A stretch of 64,000 nucleotides of DNA from Cavia porcellus (GCF_034190915.1 NW_026947488.1:5900501-5964500), one strand, 5' to 3'; positions 11,697 to 24,393 are shown, counted from the stretch's first letter. A program made the numbers and translations. The notes: generated by a model from the sequence alone, not told the origin.

Positions 11697-12619
11697 GTAA
11701 GTGCTGTCAGCACTGGGTGCTGTCCACCTGTCCAGCTGTGTCCAACTTCTGGGCCTTGCTTCAGTTGCTGGACTTGTGTTTTGTTCTTTCAGTTACTGAT
11801 TAGCATAATTAGATTTAGATCTTGTGAGGTCTAAATCTAATTCTAAGGTAACTAAAATCTCCAAGACGTAGAGGTGAACACTGAGGAAGAATATTGCGGT
11901 GAGCGTCTGGCACTTGCAGCAGGTGACTGTCACAGCCATCTTGAAAATCAACTTGAACTAGCTTATTTTGAGAATAATAATAACTGTGGAGCTTGTTGGT
12001 TTAAGGAGTCAGACCCAGGTGGTTTAGTTGAAAATTTCACCAAAGTTCTTTGGCTTCAACCCTTTTCTGCTGCTCTCTGGATGTCAGCCCCATCCTTTGC
12101 AAATTCTTTCTTCTGAAGGCTGGACTCATGGCATCCTGTACCTATGGCATCACATGTATACAACTTTGTGACCTGAGAGAAAGGAATTCCAGTTTCTTGT
12201 CTGCTCCTGCCCCAAAATTAATGTATTGAAAAAAGAAGGACTCCCAGTTTGGCTTAGCTGGATTATGTGTCTGTCTTTGTGGACCAACCACTTAGTAAAA
12301 TGGAATAGGATACCATAACCCAACCTGAGTTGTATCACAGGTCGGAACTGAGGAGGAGAGCACCACAACTGAGTGGTTAGCCTTTTGTTACTATCATAAA
12401 CCTGCCTGTGACAGTTCATAAGTATTATTTGTTGTGAAATTAATACTCTAAATGAAAAGAATGTACATAATGGGCACCAAATTTCTGTTTATTTTCTTTT
12501 GGAATTTAGGGGCTGGTCTGGGAAGGAGTAAGTTTGTACAGACCCAACTTGGTGGATGTCTGGGATCAGCCTGGGGTCTGCCTGGCCTCTGTTACCTTGA
12601 TCTTGCTCTCTGGTTTCAG

Positions 12620-12716
12620 GTGCGCTAGGCTGCCTTCCAGTCCCTTGGCCCCTTCATTTCCACCTTTGCAAATCCCTCCAGGGCTGGCCTGTGCATCCGA
12701 GAGGATGGCACCCTGA
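12620..12716 (+). pseudogene. PPP4R1L: PPP4R1L exon with CAG-to-TAG stop
   Basis: After ggtttcag the exon reads Val-Arg-stop, then AAFQSLGPFISTFANPS, which is identical to PPP4R1 over that run. The stop at 12626-12628 stands where the family has Gln (CAG), so it is a single C-to-T change. The 3' boundary is uncertain: homology fades after about 12716 and no convincing donor was chosen. Confidence 0.9.
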
Positions 12717-14417
12717 GCACGCGGCCACCGAGCCAGGGTCTAGAGGCTCCCTTAGTCCATGTGCTTGCGGTGATTCCTCCCCCCCCAGCAGGTCCGCACC
12801 CAGCAAGATCATCACCAGAACTCCTGCTTTAACTTAAGCATCCACCTAGAATTCTAGCAATTACCTCGTCTGGAATTTTAGTAATAGTGACCTTCTGGGC
12901 AGGATGGAATATTAGAGCTTTAATTATGTAAAGAAGCAAAAAGTAATTGCAATAATGATTTTGAAACCTGACTACTGGGTTATAAATAATGAAGCTACTG
13001 TGTTTCCTAAATTTAGATAAAATATTCATTGAGAGTAGTGATTAAATAACCTATAAAGGAAATTTTCTCTTACTTTTTGATTAATGAAGTTCTTTAGATA
13101 ATTTACATAGGGCAAAATGTGAATTCTCCCAAAGTCCTGTGCTCTTTGTGAAATAGTATGTTCTGTGCACATAAAGGTGACATTCGTGGTCACCATTAAT
13201 AAACCCCATGGTGTTTTATATGGCCGTTGATCTCGGGTTTTTCATATCTTTCTTCCAAGGATGATGTACCCACCACACAGCATGAGGTAGTTTATAAGTG
13301 TGTCTCCATTGTTAGTGTTAGGTGGAGTGTTAGGGTAGGCAGGTCGTACCTCAGATCGTGGAGATCGCCTGTGATTGCTTTGGCCTTGCCTTTGTCCTTC
13401 TCTGTCAGAATCCATTGAACTTCTGCTAAATGTCAGGCCCTGGTGCCACATATGTAATTGAGAAGTACTCCAATATGATCAAAAAGTATAGCGAATACCA
13501 ATTTTAAAAAAAAGTTTACAGATCACAGTGAAAGACGTGTTACCCTGAATGCCCTTTAGAATCGCCCTCTCTCTGTGGGCACCCTTCTTGCTGCATTCTG
13601 AAGCAGCTCTGGAATCCTCTTTTGTTTCTTTAGTTGTGCTGTCATGGCTGCCTCAATATTCTGTATTGATTCAAAGCTTGTACCTTTTATGGTCATTTTG
13701 ACTTTGTGGAAGAACCCAAACATGGGTACCGGGTACAGCGATGCCAGGTACAGCGAGTAAGGTAGACAAGGGCACGCCGCAATGCTTTCTCGAGTCTGCC
13801 TTTCCGTTGGGTGGCATTCAGGAGTGGCGTTCACTGTATCTCCTATCATGCTGCATGAAGGCACTCCTGAAAGAGGACTTCCAGAGCTGCTTCAGAAAGT
13901 GGCAAGGGTGCTGGGTAAGTGTGTTCACGGTAAAGAGAGGATTCCGAGGAGGATTCATGGCAGTGTCTTTCACTGATGCACATTTTACCCACTTACAGTT
14001 TGATCCCTCCTATTCCCCATCACAGCTTGCAAGGTGGGTAACAAATGAACAGCCCTTGCAGTTTTGGCGCCTTCTTTTTCCCAGTGCCCACTTTGGTGGA
14101 CGCACTGCTGGGCAGTGGACTGGTCAGGTCTTGGCAGCAGGGAGTTTCCGCAGCCGCCAGGAATATATCGCCACTTGAACTCGGTGAAGGGTGGCTGGAC
14201 GGCCATACATTTCCTGTGTGTATCACACTGTCCTTGGAGCAAAGAGGGCTGCTGTAGTCTCACCCTTGAGGCTTTAAGTTTGTAACATCAGGGGTCCCCG
14301 GGGGGCTGGTGATGAGTTAGGGGAGAAGGACTGGGCTCGTGAAGATTCAGATCTCCCGGTTCTCCATGTTACCTCCAGACTATTACATGGCACTGAAAGT
14401 CCTTCTGTTTAACCCAG

Positions 14418-14853
14418 GGCGACAAGGCCCGTGTAGAGAGAGCCAGATCTGTGTGCGGAAGGGACACCAGCAGAAACCAGTGTTCTCCAGCATGGCAATA
14501 GCTCTTCCAATGGCCTAACAGAAAACCTGAAAGAGAACCCTGCTTTGGTTGGAGCAGGGTTGACGAGGCTTTCCCCAGAGGCCATGCCACCTCAGAACTC
14601 CCTGCTATGAGTGGTTCCCCCAGTAGAAACCTCCCAGGAAACACAGCAGGTGTATTCAGTAATGTCCTTTATTGGCGAACTCTTCTCCCTGACATAAGCA
14701 AGGACATGGAGCTGTTTCTGAGTGGGGACGGGGCTCAGGAAGAGGGCAGCGTGGGACCAGAGACTGCTTACAACAGCTGCGTGGCTAGGGATGAGATTCA
14801 GAAAGTCCTCAAGAGTTTACAGCAGCACATGACAAATGATCCAGATGTTCAAG
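14418..14853 (+). pseudogene. PPP4R1L: PPP4R1L exon (linker and DPDV region) with stops and frameshift
   Basis: The acceptor is taken as tgtttaacccag. The first part (EGTPAETSVL, NSSSNGLTENLKENP, NSLL) follows the acidic linker of PPP4R1 but contains TAG at 14434 and ends at TGA 14608. In a shifted frame the exon resumes with NVLYWRTLLPDISKDMEL and ends DPDVQ, matching PPP4R1 FHFWRTPLPEIDLDIEL and DPDVK. The donor GTGAAT follows in phase 1. Confidence 0.85.
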
Positions 14854-16805
14854 GTGAATGTTCACTGTCATTAAGGAGAAAACAGGTTAGAAAATTTCTG
14901 TGTTGTGCCTTGCACATGGCCACTTCCTTCTTCCTTAGGCCTGTATGGTGGTGCGTGTGTCCCCCATGTTTATTGCACTGTACGTTCGTGCAGGAGTGAG
15001 ACTGGTCTGTCTCGCCGTGGTCAGCAGGTTCAGAGAGCTGTGCGAGGGCTGTGCCTTCGGGTCTGCACATAGATGCGCGTAGCCTGAAGGCAGTTCCCAT
15101 AGAACAGGTCTGTAGCAGTGGAAGTGCCATCAGCTTCATGGGTGCTGTGACATCATTTCCCATACCTAATGCCCTTTCTAGTCACGAACAGCAAAGGGTG
15201 GTGTTCCTTTAGGAGCTTATTAAATCACGCCTTAGCTAAACTCTGTGCTTTCTGTCTTTGTATTGCTTGGAAAAGTACAACTCCTTCTTTGGGGTATTTT
15301 TCATGTTATGACTAGTGCTCCCACTGAGCGTCTGATCTGAGAGCCAGACCTCGCAATCCATATCCATTATCACGACTCTCCTTTTTCTAAACAGTGCTAT
15401 ATTTGTATTCTTCTTTGAGTTGGAGAAATTGGAAAAAACAACACTTGGTGCTGTTGCTGGGCGAAGATTTGTGAAGCTTTCAGGAAGGGAAATGTGAAGA
15501 TCCAGTTAGCCCTGTGATTATTCTTTGTCCTTAAGCTTATGAAGGAAATTAAATCAGTGTTTGCTGAAGGAATGAGCACGTGTAACGTATCACATCTAAT
15601 AGCCACAGACAAAGGTCTGTTTTTGGAAAACTCATTACTGGATTTGTCTGATCCTCAGTGTTAGGACCTGCGCTGGGGGCCAGTCCGCAGTGATGGACAT
15701 GTTTTGCCCTGGGGACCTGGCCGAGGAGTCTGTGCAGCAGCCCCACGTAGGCTGTGATGAGCACGGGGACATGATGTGTTCCGGAAGCACAGGCAGGAAG
15801 CTGATCTTTCCTGGGGACACAGAAGATGTCTGGGAGAAGACGTCACAAAGCCGGTGGAATTTGACCTGCGCTTGGGCAGGGTGGGAAACTGCCCTCAGGG
15901 GAGGTTGAGAGATGAGTTCCAGGGAGTTCTTTCAGGTCAAGCCACTGTTTGTAGTGTATTCCATATACATGCTACTTAATGTCTTTGTAAGATCTTCTCT
16001 TTAGATCTGAAAAGGATCTCTAACCCCAAAAGAGTCAGGAAAAAAACGACATGTTTAGTTTGTGGGCTGCCTATGGTAAGAAATGTCCCTTAGGCCATTG
16101 GGAAGGACCTGGTGTGCTTCTCTAAGGAGATGGGACTTGCCCTTGGCTTGGTGGAACTTGTCCTGAGCCAGCCATAAGTTCCAAACATTTTAATGATTTG
16201 GGGGGTACTTTGAATCTTAACTCGTAGAAAACTGGATGCCAGAGGTGGCATTGTGTGTATTGGGAGGCTGGAGACATAAAAACATGGTTTTATTTTTATA
16301 GAATGATGTATGAAATGTGTCATCTTTATTGTTATATAGTCTTAGTCGTCTTGTAGACAGAAAGTCAGGTAGCCCTGGGAGCTTAGTAAGATCATTTGAC
16401 TCACTAAATGGGTTTACGCTTGCACAGGTTCACTGTGTGTGTGTGTAGCCCAGGCGGTACCACCTAGTTTATCAATGGGGAGGACACCTCTTGCCAGTGT
16501 GGGGACCTCCCAGCTGTCATGGTGCAGCAGTGTTGTATTGTCTTCCTGGAGAACACAGTGGAATCAAACTCTAGTTTTCCTGATTGATGGTTTTCAAGTT
16601 CAATTCGATGTCTCTTATGTAGCTTGCATTTAGTTGAAGTGGTTGCTAGTAAAGGCCCTAACTTTGCACCGTGCTGAGGAGACTCCAGAGCGCTGCTGCC
16701 ATACAGCCTGACACCGCAACAGGCCTGTCGGTTACTACCATCTTGTGCACACTTTTCTACAAACACATAAAGTCATTACAGTTCTTGCAACTTCTCTCCC
16801 TGCAG

Positions 16806-17000
16806 CTCAAGTTCAGGTTTTTATCTGCTGCACTGAGAGCTGCACAGCTGGACTCCGCAAATGAACCTGAGAGCAAGCTGTCAGAAGGTCTAAATGAAGT
16901 ATCCATTTCAGAGCCCAGCTCTGCCTCCAACAATCAGATCCCTCCGTCAGCTTCATCATCTCGGAATGAGCTCTCTGTGGCCAGGATATTACAAAGCACA
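16806..17000 (+). pseudogene. PPP4R1L: PPP4R1L exon with single-T insertion
   Basis: The exon starts after tccctgcag and joins the previous exon in phase 1 to give AQVQV. A run of five T (16818-16822) where the frame needs four then shifts the reading. In the shifted frame LSAALRAAQL matches PPP4R1 LSAALRASSL. The exon ends at a GTAAGT donor at 17001. The Ser-rich remainder corresponds to the poorly conserved linker. Confidence 0.87.
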
Positions 17001-17419
17001 GTAAGTATGTGCCCCGTCCCTCAGCCACCGAGGATGTGACAGAAATCACAAGGCTGCATTTTCTTTTATTAATATAGCCCCACAGAGAAGATAAATGGCA
17101 AATTTCATTTCATTCTTAAGGTCATGTTTTGGATAACTAGACAACCAATCAATCAGGTGATTGATAACTGTGATTCTGTTCCTTGGAAACAGGGTGGGGA
17201 CCAGAAAGTACCTTCCCTCTTCTCTAATGATGACAAGAACTGGTTCTTTGGGGGTATTAACAGTATAAATGTTCTGTGTCACTGCTGACAGTCATTTACA
17301 TCTTTTAATAATGGCAGAGTGAATTCATGCAATTCCTAGAATTTAAAGTTGACAGAAGCCTTAGAGAATGATTATCACATCTAGCCCCTCATTGTACAGG
17401 AGCCCTTTAACCCGTGGCT

Positions 17420-17640
17420 GCTCCAAGGCACTGGTCTCAGTCTGTTTTTGCTGACTGCTGCAAGGTTCACAATTTTGTTGTACCACAGGATCCATCATAA
17501 ATGTCCTGCCTCACTACAGGCTCCAGATCAACCATGCCAACCAACCATGGACTAACACTGCTGAAGTCACGAGCCAAAATAAACCTATAAACCTTTCCTC
17601 CTTAAAAGCTATCTCAGGTGTTTTGTCACAGAGACAGAAA
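17420..17640 (+). repeat. LTR-like interspersed repeat (family uncertain)
   Basis: The string ccaaaataaacctataaacc followed by tttcctccttaaaagc and ttttgtcacagagac resembles the 3' part of a widespread rodent LTR-type repeat. I cannot name the subfamily without a repeat library. Confidence 0.45.
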
Positions 17641-17880
17641 GTCACCCAGTGACCTTGTCTGGAAAAGGGTCTTTGCTGATGTGATTAAATGAAGGATTCT
17701 GAGGTCATCCAAGTTGAGCTGGGTGGGTTATGTCCTGATGAGAGAGAAAACACGGAGAAAATGCTGAAAGAGAATGCTGCGGACATCACAGGTTTGTTGG
17801 AGGGCGGAGTTTGAAAATCCAGCAGTGCTTGCTTTTCATCCTGCGGCTCCGAGCCAGCTCCTTGCAAGCCCAGGGCATGG
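17641..17880 (+). repeat. MaLR (MLT1/MST-like) LTR fragment
   Basis: The order gtgaccttgtctggaaaagg, gatgtgattaaatgaagg, gggtgggttatgtcctgatg matches the usual internal order of old mammalian MaLR LTRs. It is heavily diverged and lies in a PPP4R1L intron. Confidence 0.5.
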
Positions 17881-18364
17881 AAGCTGACTAGTATCTTTCT
17901 TGAGTCTCTCAGAAGCCTTTAACCTCTTGTGGCTGAGGACTCCTAATTCTTGCTAAGCTTGTACTTAGGCTGCTTTGAGCTGGGGCCTTCCACATGTAGG
18001 GTTAAGAGTGGAGAATTCAAACTAGAGAGTTCTTACTGTGGACCACGGCAGACAGGCTCTTCAAACTCATGTCTTCTAGATGAGGCTAGAACACTAATTC
18101 TCTGTTCATGTAGTTATTAATTTAGCTTTGGTGATTAAACCAACTTGTCACCTTTTTTTTCCTTAGAAACCTACTCTAGTAAAGCAAAACAGGGCAAAAA
18201 CTATAAAAAGTCAAGTATAAAATACTTATTGTTGATTATAAGATACGAGATGATACCTTGTTTTGCTGGTTTGTTTCTAAAAATCTTGCAAGGAAAGGCG
18301 TGTTCCTCACTGCAGCGGTCTGTGTGAAGGACAGAGCTGTAGCTATGCTGACTTTGAGGCTGTA

Positions 18365-19110
18365 GTGGTATTTGGATATTTATTAGGGACAAAAGAGAAA
18401 GCAGAAGAGACAGACAGAGACAGAGAGGGACAGGAAGGAAGGGAAGGAGGGAGGGAAAGGCAGAAAAACAGGGAAAGACGCGCAGAGTCTACTGAACGAG
18501 GGCCTTGGGTTACGGACTGGAGAGCCCTCGTCCCACCAGGCCTGCCTTTGCAGCACGGGTTAGTGCTCTCGCATTTGCAGCTGGGTTCTTCAGTTCTAGT
18601 GGGACCAAGCCGGAGGCCTCCAGCTGCAGAAGAAGGAAGAGGCAGCAGAAACTCGAGCGCTTGGACAGTGAGGGAAGAGGGCTCCCTGTGCAGGCTGCTG
18701 GGAAGAGGTCGTGCCGTGGACGGAGGCCCAGCGCTGGGGCGTCGGCCTCCTTACCGACTGCCGTCCGCAGTGCCTGTGTCTGCACCAAGTGCTCGGTGGA
18801 CGAGGGGTCTACCTCTCCACGGGGCTCTTTAGAAAAGCATAGAGACCCGTGTCTGCGCCCTCTTCCAGGCCCCTCTCGCTGGCTACAGCCGCATCATGGA
18901 TTGTGGGTTTGGCGTGGTGGAATGGGTAAAAAACACATAAATCTCCTGAAGACTTGGATTCTTTTAGAAAAGGGGCTGCAGGGCGGTGAGCAGCTGGTGC
19001 ATCGGAGCCGTTGCGAGTGTGCTGCCCGCTGCGCTCAGGCCGGGAGGGGAGTTCTTGGGCTCGGCCTGCGGTCTTTGCTTCCATCTTGACTTGGCGGCTG
19101 AAGCAAGCAT
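18365..19110. other. Purine tract followed by CpG-containing intronic block
   Basis: Positions 18395-18480 are almost pure purine (GA/GGA-rich). The 600 bp after that is GC-rich with scattered CpGs and long overlapping open frames on both strands (155, 194 and 101 codons). None resembles a known protein or joins the PPP4R1L exons. The open frames are explained by base composition. Confidence 0.5.
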
Positions 19111-20013
19111 GCATGTAACACTTGCACTGAATACTTTGGAGTAAAATTAATACCTAAAATGATGATAGTGACTCCAACCACACATCTTAGTATACGTGAA
19201 TGTATTAACTTGGAGAAACCGAGGTTGCCGTACCCAAGAGAAACCTTAGGTTGTCACTCCAAAATATTGCTGTTTTAGCATGTATTCCGTTAAAATAAAC
19301 AGTACCTTTCCGTGAAAACCTTGGGAACTGAAGGTTCTGGTAGCATGCCTCAGCGTAAACGAAGCATCTATCAGTGTATTAATCGACTTCCCGGATCATG
19401 TATTGAGCTGGTTTGTCAGAATCTGTTCGGCTGGTAGACAGTATGACATTTCAAGTGCAAGTTGGAAATCCGTGTTATGGTTGAAGGAGAAGGTCAGGTT
19501 CATCTCAGTTAATGCTGATCAATGATCAGAGACCAATATGTCACTGCTCAATGTTCTCGCTCTTTTTAATTGTTAAACCTGATGTAAAGGTTCATTACCG
19601 AACGTTAGGAGTGCTTGTTTGTACATGTGAAAACTGAGAAGAGTTGGTTAGGTAAATGCTCCTTTATCAGCCACATCTCTTCATTCAGAGTCACCACCCC
19701 ACCCCGTCGGGTCCCCTCAGTTTTCTCGCCGTGGACACGCGGTGTCTGACTCCTGAGAAAGGCTGCTCCGCCATTTCTTGCAAACCTTATCTTTCCTTCC
19801 AGGGTGGTCTACGCCATAAACCTGTGAGTGTATTTGAGGGTGTTGGTGAGCACCCTGGGAGCTTCCGGGGCTAAAGGCTTGCAGAAGGAGGCTCAGGTGG
19901 TTATGAGCCTTTGCTCTTTGTAAGTACCTGAAGCAGTCTTGAAATTAAAATGTATGGAGTCTGTTTCCCTGGCATTGCAGATGACTGGTCTGTAAGATAA
20001 ATGCTCAAATATG

Positions 20014-20099
20014 TTTTTTTGTTTTGTTTTTGGTGCTAGAAATCAAACTCAGGACCTAGCACTTGCCAAGGTGTTACATGGCTTAACTAAATCTCCAGC
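20014..20099 (-). repeat. Old ID-like SINE with target-site duplication
   Basis: The plus strand reads ggtgctagaaatcaaactca ... taactaaatctccagc, a diverged complement of an ID element, preceded by a T/G-rich tail. The 10-bp repeat ctcaaatatg flanks it at 20004-20013 and 20100-20109. Confidence 0.85.
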
Positions 20100-20409
20100 C
20101 TCAAATATGGTTTTCCCATTGGAAAGATAGCACTGAGTTTCCCACGTGTTTGGGGCTGGCTTACAAAGGCGTTTCCAGCAGGAAAGAGGCTGGGGGTGGG
20201 GAGCAGTAGGTCAGCTCCCGCATTTGGCATGAATCATAATGTGTGCTGGTGCTGCCCAAAATGGAACCAGTGACTGTCTGGAGACTTAGCAGAAGCTTGA
20301 CCCAGCTGCACTTGAAGACAGTAGATCTCAGGTACAGGTTTGTCACGTGAAAAGAAAAAAAAAGCAATTCAAACCTTCATATTTTCTGAAAGTTAAGTTT
20401 AAGCATGGC

Positions 20410-20635
20410 CATTGAAGCTGGGTGTGCTGGCATGTGTGCCTGTTAATACCAGTACTCCAGGAGGCTGAAGCAGAAGGGTCACAAGGTTAAACTTAGCTGG
20501 GGCAGTAAGTTAGGAAGATCCTAGCTTTAAAAAAAAAGGAGGAGGAGGAAGAAGAGGAGGAGGAGGAAGAGATGGAGATACAACTCACACTGTGTGAAGG
20601 CCTTGGGCTCGACTCACAGTGCTGCCAAAAAAAAA
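20410..20635 (+). repeat. B1-dID dimer with internal GGA/GAA tract
   Basis: The B1 left half (gctgggtgtgctggcatgtg, then ccaggaggctgaagcagaag) is separated by an A-rich and (GGA)n/(GAA)n linker at 20529-20572 from a right ID-like half (gagatacaactcacactgtg, ending gactcacagtgctgcc plus A-tail). The expanded purine linker gives poly-Ser on the minus strand, which is not a protein. Confidence 0.75.
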
Positions 20636-21494
20636 AGCTCCTGAAAACCAGTGTTTGTCTAGCACTATTAATTCTATATTTTAGTTCACAATCCATGTTA
20701 CTAATGTTTCCTCTCTAACTTAAAAAAGTAAATTCTGAAGTTCTGTGTAATTCCTGTGAACAATTTTATAAATTGTTAATGAAAACTAATCACTATAAGA
20801 AAATAAGTTCCATAGCTCACATTGATGTTTAGAGTCTGTGTATGTGAGTCATTTGCCTTTTTGTTGCTGCTGTTGTTGTGTTTTTGTTTTGTTTTGTTTG
20901 TTTTTTTGTCTAAGAAGTTGACAACTCCTCTCTGGGACTGTGCTTCAATCTTAAGGATTGGCTTCTTACACTGACCAATTTCTTGTAAATGTCTTAAATT
21001 CTCACGATGCGTTGCTTTTCCAGAGGTAAATGTGAATAGGTTGGGTTTCACGAGGGAGACATTCCATGGGCTGGAAGAACTGCAGTGTCTCGGGGTGGGC
21101 TTTGGACCCCCGATTCCCGGGCAGACGGAAGTGGGGTGTGGACACTCAGCGGACGGCACTGCCCAGACCAGTGATGGTGACCCTTCTAGAGCCTCCATGG
21201 ATGCAGACAGCCCACTGTGGCGTGTGTGCACAGGTTCACCAACATGGCCTAAGCTGTTTTCTGGGATGCCAGATGGAGCTGTCCAGAAAAGACGAGAGTA
21301 GGGACTAATGACTCCCACGAGGCCTGGAACCCTGCTCCCGGACAGGACAGCTCGTCCTGGAGCCCTGGGCTTAGCCAGGCTCCCACCCTCTCATCTTCTT
21401 GCACACTGCTTTCACCTTGAAAGTCCATATTGCTTTTTTTTCATGAGCCGACTCCTGTGGAACCTGATGGTTTCCTTTCTCTCCTGTTTCCTAG

Positions 21495-21683
21495 GATGTA
21501 ATTCCTCAGCCTCTGCTAGATGAGCTCGTGTCGATGACAGACCCTGCTTGGGCCCAGACCCTGCGTGAACACTGACATAGCCAAACAGTGCACTGACAGC
21601 CTCCCCAGGGTAGCCCTGGCCCCGGGCGGCAGAACTGGCACCGTCTGAAAGGCACCTGTGAAACACTGGCTTCCGACGTTCAG
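21495..21683 (+). pseudogene. PPP4R1L: PPP4R1L exon with two frameshifts
   Basis: After ttcctag the exon reads DVIPQPLLDELVSMTDPAWA, matching PPP4R1 DVVPQALLDQYLSMTDPSRA. A frameshift near 21560-21570 brings TGA at 21573. A second near 21630 returns the frame to RQNWHRLKGTCETLASDVQ, matching RQNWHCLRETYETLASDMQ. The donor is GTAGAA at 21684. Confidence 0.9.
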
Positions 21684-21907
21684 GTAGAAGCAACCATTTC
21701 AGAGGCAGGCGGTTATTTTATTTTGAGGCAAAGGAAAGTTCTGCAGTAAGGCTTGCTGACCTGAGTTTCCTGGTCTCTGATGAAATAAAGCTTGAAGTGG
21801 CCAATGCCTGGCAGCATCCATTTTGCTCCAGCAATGCCACGTAAGATGTTAGGGATGTTGAATTACATTTGCTTGTTGTGATTCGTGTGTGTTCTGTGCA
21901 CCCCTAG

Positions 21908-22069
21908 TGGAAGGTCCGTTGGACCCTCGCTTTGTCTGTTTGTGAGCTGGCTGTGATTCTTGGGGATCAGTTGACAGCAGCTGACCTGGTGCCCATCTTC
22001 AATGGATTTTTAAAGGATCTGGATGAAGTACACATAGCAGCACTTAAACATCTGTATGATTTTCTAAAG
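21908..22069 (+). pseudogene. PPP4R1L: PPP4R1L exon, intact HEAT-repeat segment
   Basis: Fifty-four codons, the same number as the PPP4R1 exon, lie between cacccctag and GTAGGA. The segment ELAVILGDQLTAADLVPIFN is identical to PPP4R1, followed by GFLKDLDEV. No stop or shift is present. This is the best-preserved exon. Confidence 0.95.
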
Positions 22070-22926
22070 GTAGGAAAAAGGGTTAAAAGTAAACCAGAAA
22101 ACCTCCCCTTCTCCAGCCAGTTTTGTTGAACCCTGGGTGTGTATAGTATCAGTGGGGAAAAAATGCAGGTGCCTGATTTCTTCAGTCGAGATGCACCATC
22201 AAGTATTTTAAAGTGGGTATTCTTCCACTGACAGGAAATATTTTTCTATCTTTCCTCCCACCCACCCCTCCAGTCCTTCAGAGCTGCAGTTCTGTACAGG
22301 GTGGTGGACGCATTGCCCAGCACCCTGGCCAGACACCTGACTGCTCCCAAGTCACCCGGGCAAGAGCCTGGGTGAAATCTGATCTCAGTTCTGCAGGAAG
22401 GGCTTTTTCTGCAGCATGTGGCTGCTTCCCTTCTTGCATTTTCTTTGCTTTTTCTTGTCCTTAAGAAATGGTGAGTGTAAAAATAAGAGTTTAGAAGTCA
22501 CCTAGAGAATCTGATTATCTGTACCCACAGGACCCCAAGCTGCCCTTGCAGGACTGTGGTGCACAGTGCACTGTGCAGACCCCTCCTGGTGCAGGAGCCT
22601 TCCCAGCTGAGCAGCTGCAGTGGTCTCGTCCTCAGAACACGCAGCCGTGCTGCTGCAGGGGGGATGATGAAAGGAGGAAGTCCCAGGGGGCGTGTAGCAA
22701 TGCACGAGTACACACACCCACCAGGAAAGGGCTGGCGTGCGGGTGCAGTCATGTCTGCTAGCAGCCGTCTTAGCTTACAGCCCCTCTGGGCCAGAGACTG
22801 CAGGGGCTGAAGGCAGTGCAGGTTCTTGCTAACGACGAATATATATAATCTGAAGCAGAATAAGAGGGGACTGGGTTCATTTTGAGGGATATATTTTTAC
22901 ATATATATATTCATTTTTAAAAATAG

Positions 22927-23024
22927 TTGCTCCATGAAGACAAGAGGAGAGAATATCTCTATCAGCTTCAAGAATTTGTAGTGACTGATAACAGGAATTG
23001 GAGGTTTCGATATGAACTAGCAGA
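22927..23024 (+). pseudogene. PPP4R1L: PPP4R1L exon, frame intact with one-residue deletion
   Basis: The exon begins after aaaaatag and encodes LLHEDKRREYLYQLQEFVVT then DNRNWRFRYELAE, matching PPP4R1 LLHIDKRREYLYQLQEFLVT and DNSRNWRFRAELAE. One Ser codon is missing in frame. It ends in phase 2 at a GTAAGT donor at 23025. Confidence 0.95.
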
Positions 23025-23969
23025 GTAAGTAAAAACCTATTCGGGGCTATGAGAAGGCAGATCAGAAAGAATAATTCTTAATTTTCCTACCTTATAATTG
23101 ATTTCTAAACCAGAAGTAATAATGTTCTTTTAGATAAAGAGATTATGTTTTATTAAGGTATAGACTGAATTTCAAAACTGTGAGTTACAAATACCACAGT
23201 CTCTGGGGAGACATTCATTTGCCCATGAAGACAGGACTGGAGTCACTCTGGAATTAGAGTGTTCTGCTCTTCTGGAAGGCAATTTATTTGAACCAACTGA
23301 AGGATGAATCACCCACTCTTCAATATTTTCCTATTAATCGGAGCAGTTTTTGCAAAGCTTTCTTGAACATTCTGAGTGCAGTCCTCTCTGTAGGGTACAT
23401 TGTGCTTTATGTACTTCAGCTTCTAAAGAAAATTGGGTGACAGTGAGAGATCTGGAAAGGTCTAACCCAAATGAAATGATTATTAAATAAAAATGTCACC
23501 CAGGTAGCTCGTATCTGTACATCATTCCATGTGAGAAGGAGTTAATTGTATCTTGTGCAGGGAAAGGCAGTGCTCGAGGTCCTGGTGATTTTAGACAGTG
23601 TCATTTAAAATGCCCCTCCAAGGGGTATGATGTGCTTTCCATTCTGTGGGGTGGATTTGTTTGTGCTGATGCTTGTTTGGGTTGTAATTTCTACCTTGTT
23701 GAGATTCGTTTTTATATCTTTTCATTTTTCTTATCTACAACTAGCAATCTCTCAAATAATTGTCTTCCCCAAAGAAATTCATCAGGCTTTTGCAGCTATT
23801 CAGGATATGATTTGGCTGATGCCAGGGGCACGCTGGAAGATTTTTCTCTTTTCTGTGAGCTTTAATCATTATGCTTAATTTGAGAGATTGAGGTTTAGTC
23901 ATTATGCTATGTTCCAGGCGTACTCTTCCAAAAGAATGGAGGAAAAACAGGCCCAGGTTTTCCACGACT

Positions 23970-24085
23970 GCATTGCGACCTCTAGCGGCCGCCTCGGCAG
24001 CCAGGCGGCCGGCCGGCTGGGCTGCCCGCTTCCCGGCGGCGCCGGCTGCCTCGCGGCCGATCTGGCCCGGCAGCGCGCCGTCTTC
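23970..24085. other. CpG-dense GC block 1 within PPP4R1L intron
   Basis: Roughly 110 bp with about 18 CpGs, made of overlapping cggccgg/gcggc motifs, lies in otherwise AT-balanced intron. It has no recognised repeat homology. Open frames across it are Ala/Arg/Pro-rich composition effects. Confidence 0.6.
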
Positions 24086-24393
24086 CATCCCTGCCTAGTG
24101 CATATTGAAGCCAGAGCGGCTGATAAGAATTCTGTGCTCCCGTGCCCATGATATTGGTATCATTTTTCTGAAAACAGTGCTTTTTGATATGAAAGAGTTC
24201 ACCAGCGCTCCTGGCTTCTAGCTGTAACTTGCTCCCCATCGCTGTTTCATTTCCTTTGGTTGCCTGGTTGAAAATAATACCATTTATTTCCCCACCCTCC
24301 GGATCCCCTGCCCTATTTAGACAATAGTGCGAGCGCTGGTAGGGGGCTTTCTCGGCCAGCTGTCACATGTCTGCTTCCCTTTGTCTGCCGAGG

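Noticed and set aside
13741..14178. 145-codon plus-strand frame just before a PPP4R1L exon, with a GTAAGT at 13915
   Set aside because: Its translation does not align with PPP4R1, and the next recognised exon starts at 14418 in another context; the donor-like site is isolated.
20493..20696. Minus-strand poly-Ser frame
   Set aside because: It comes from the (GGA)n linker of a B1-dID element.
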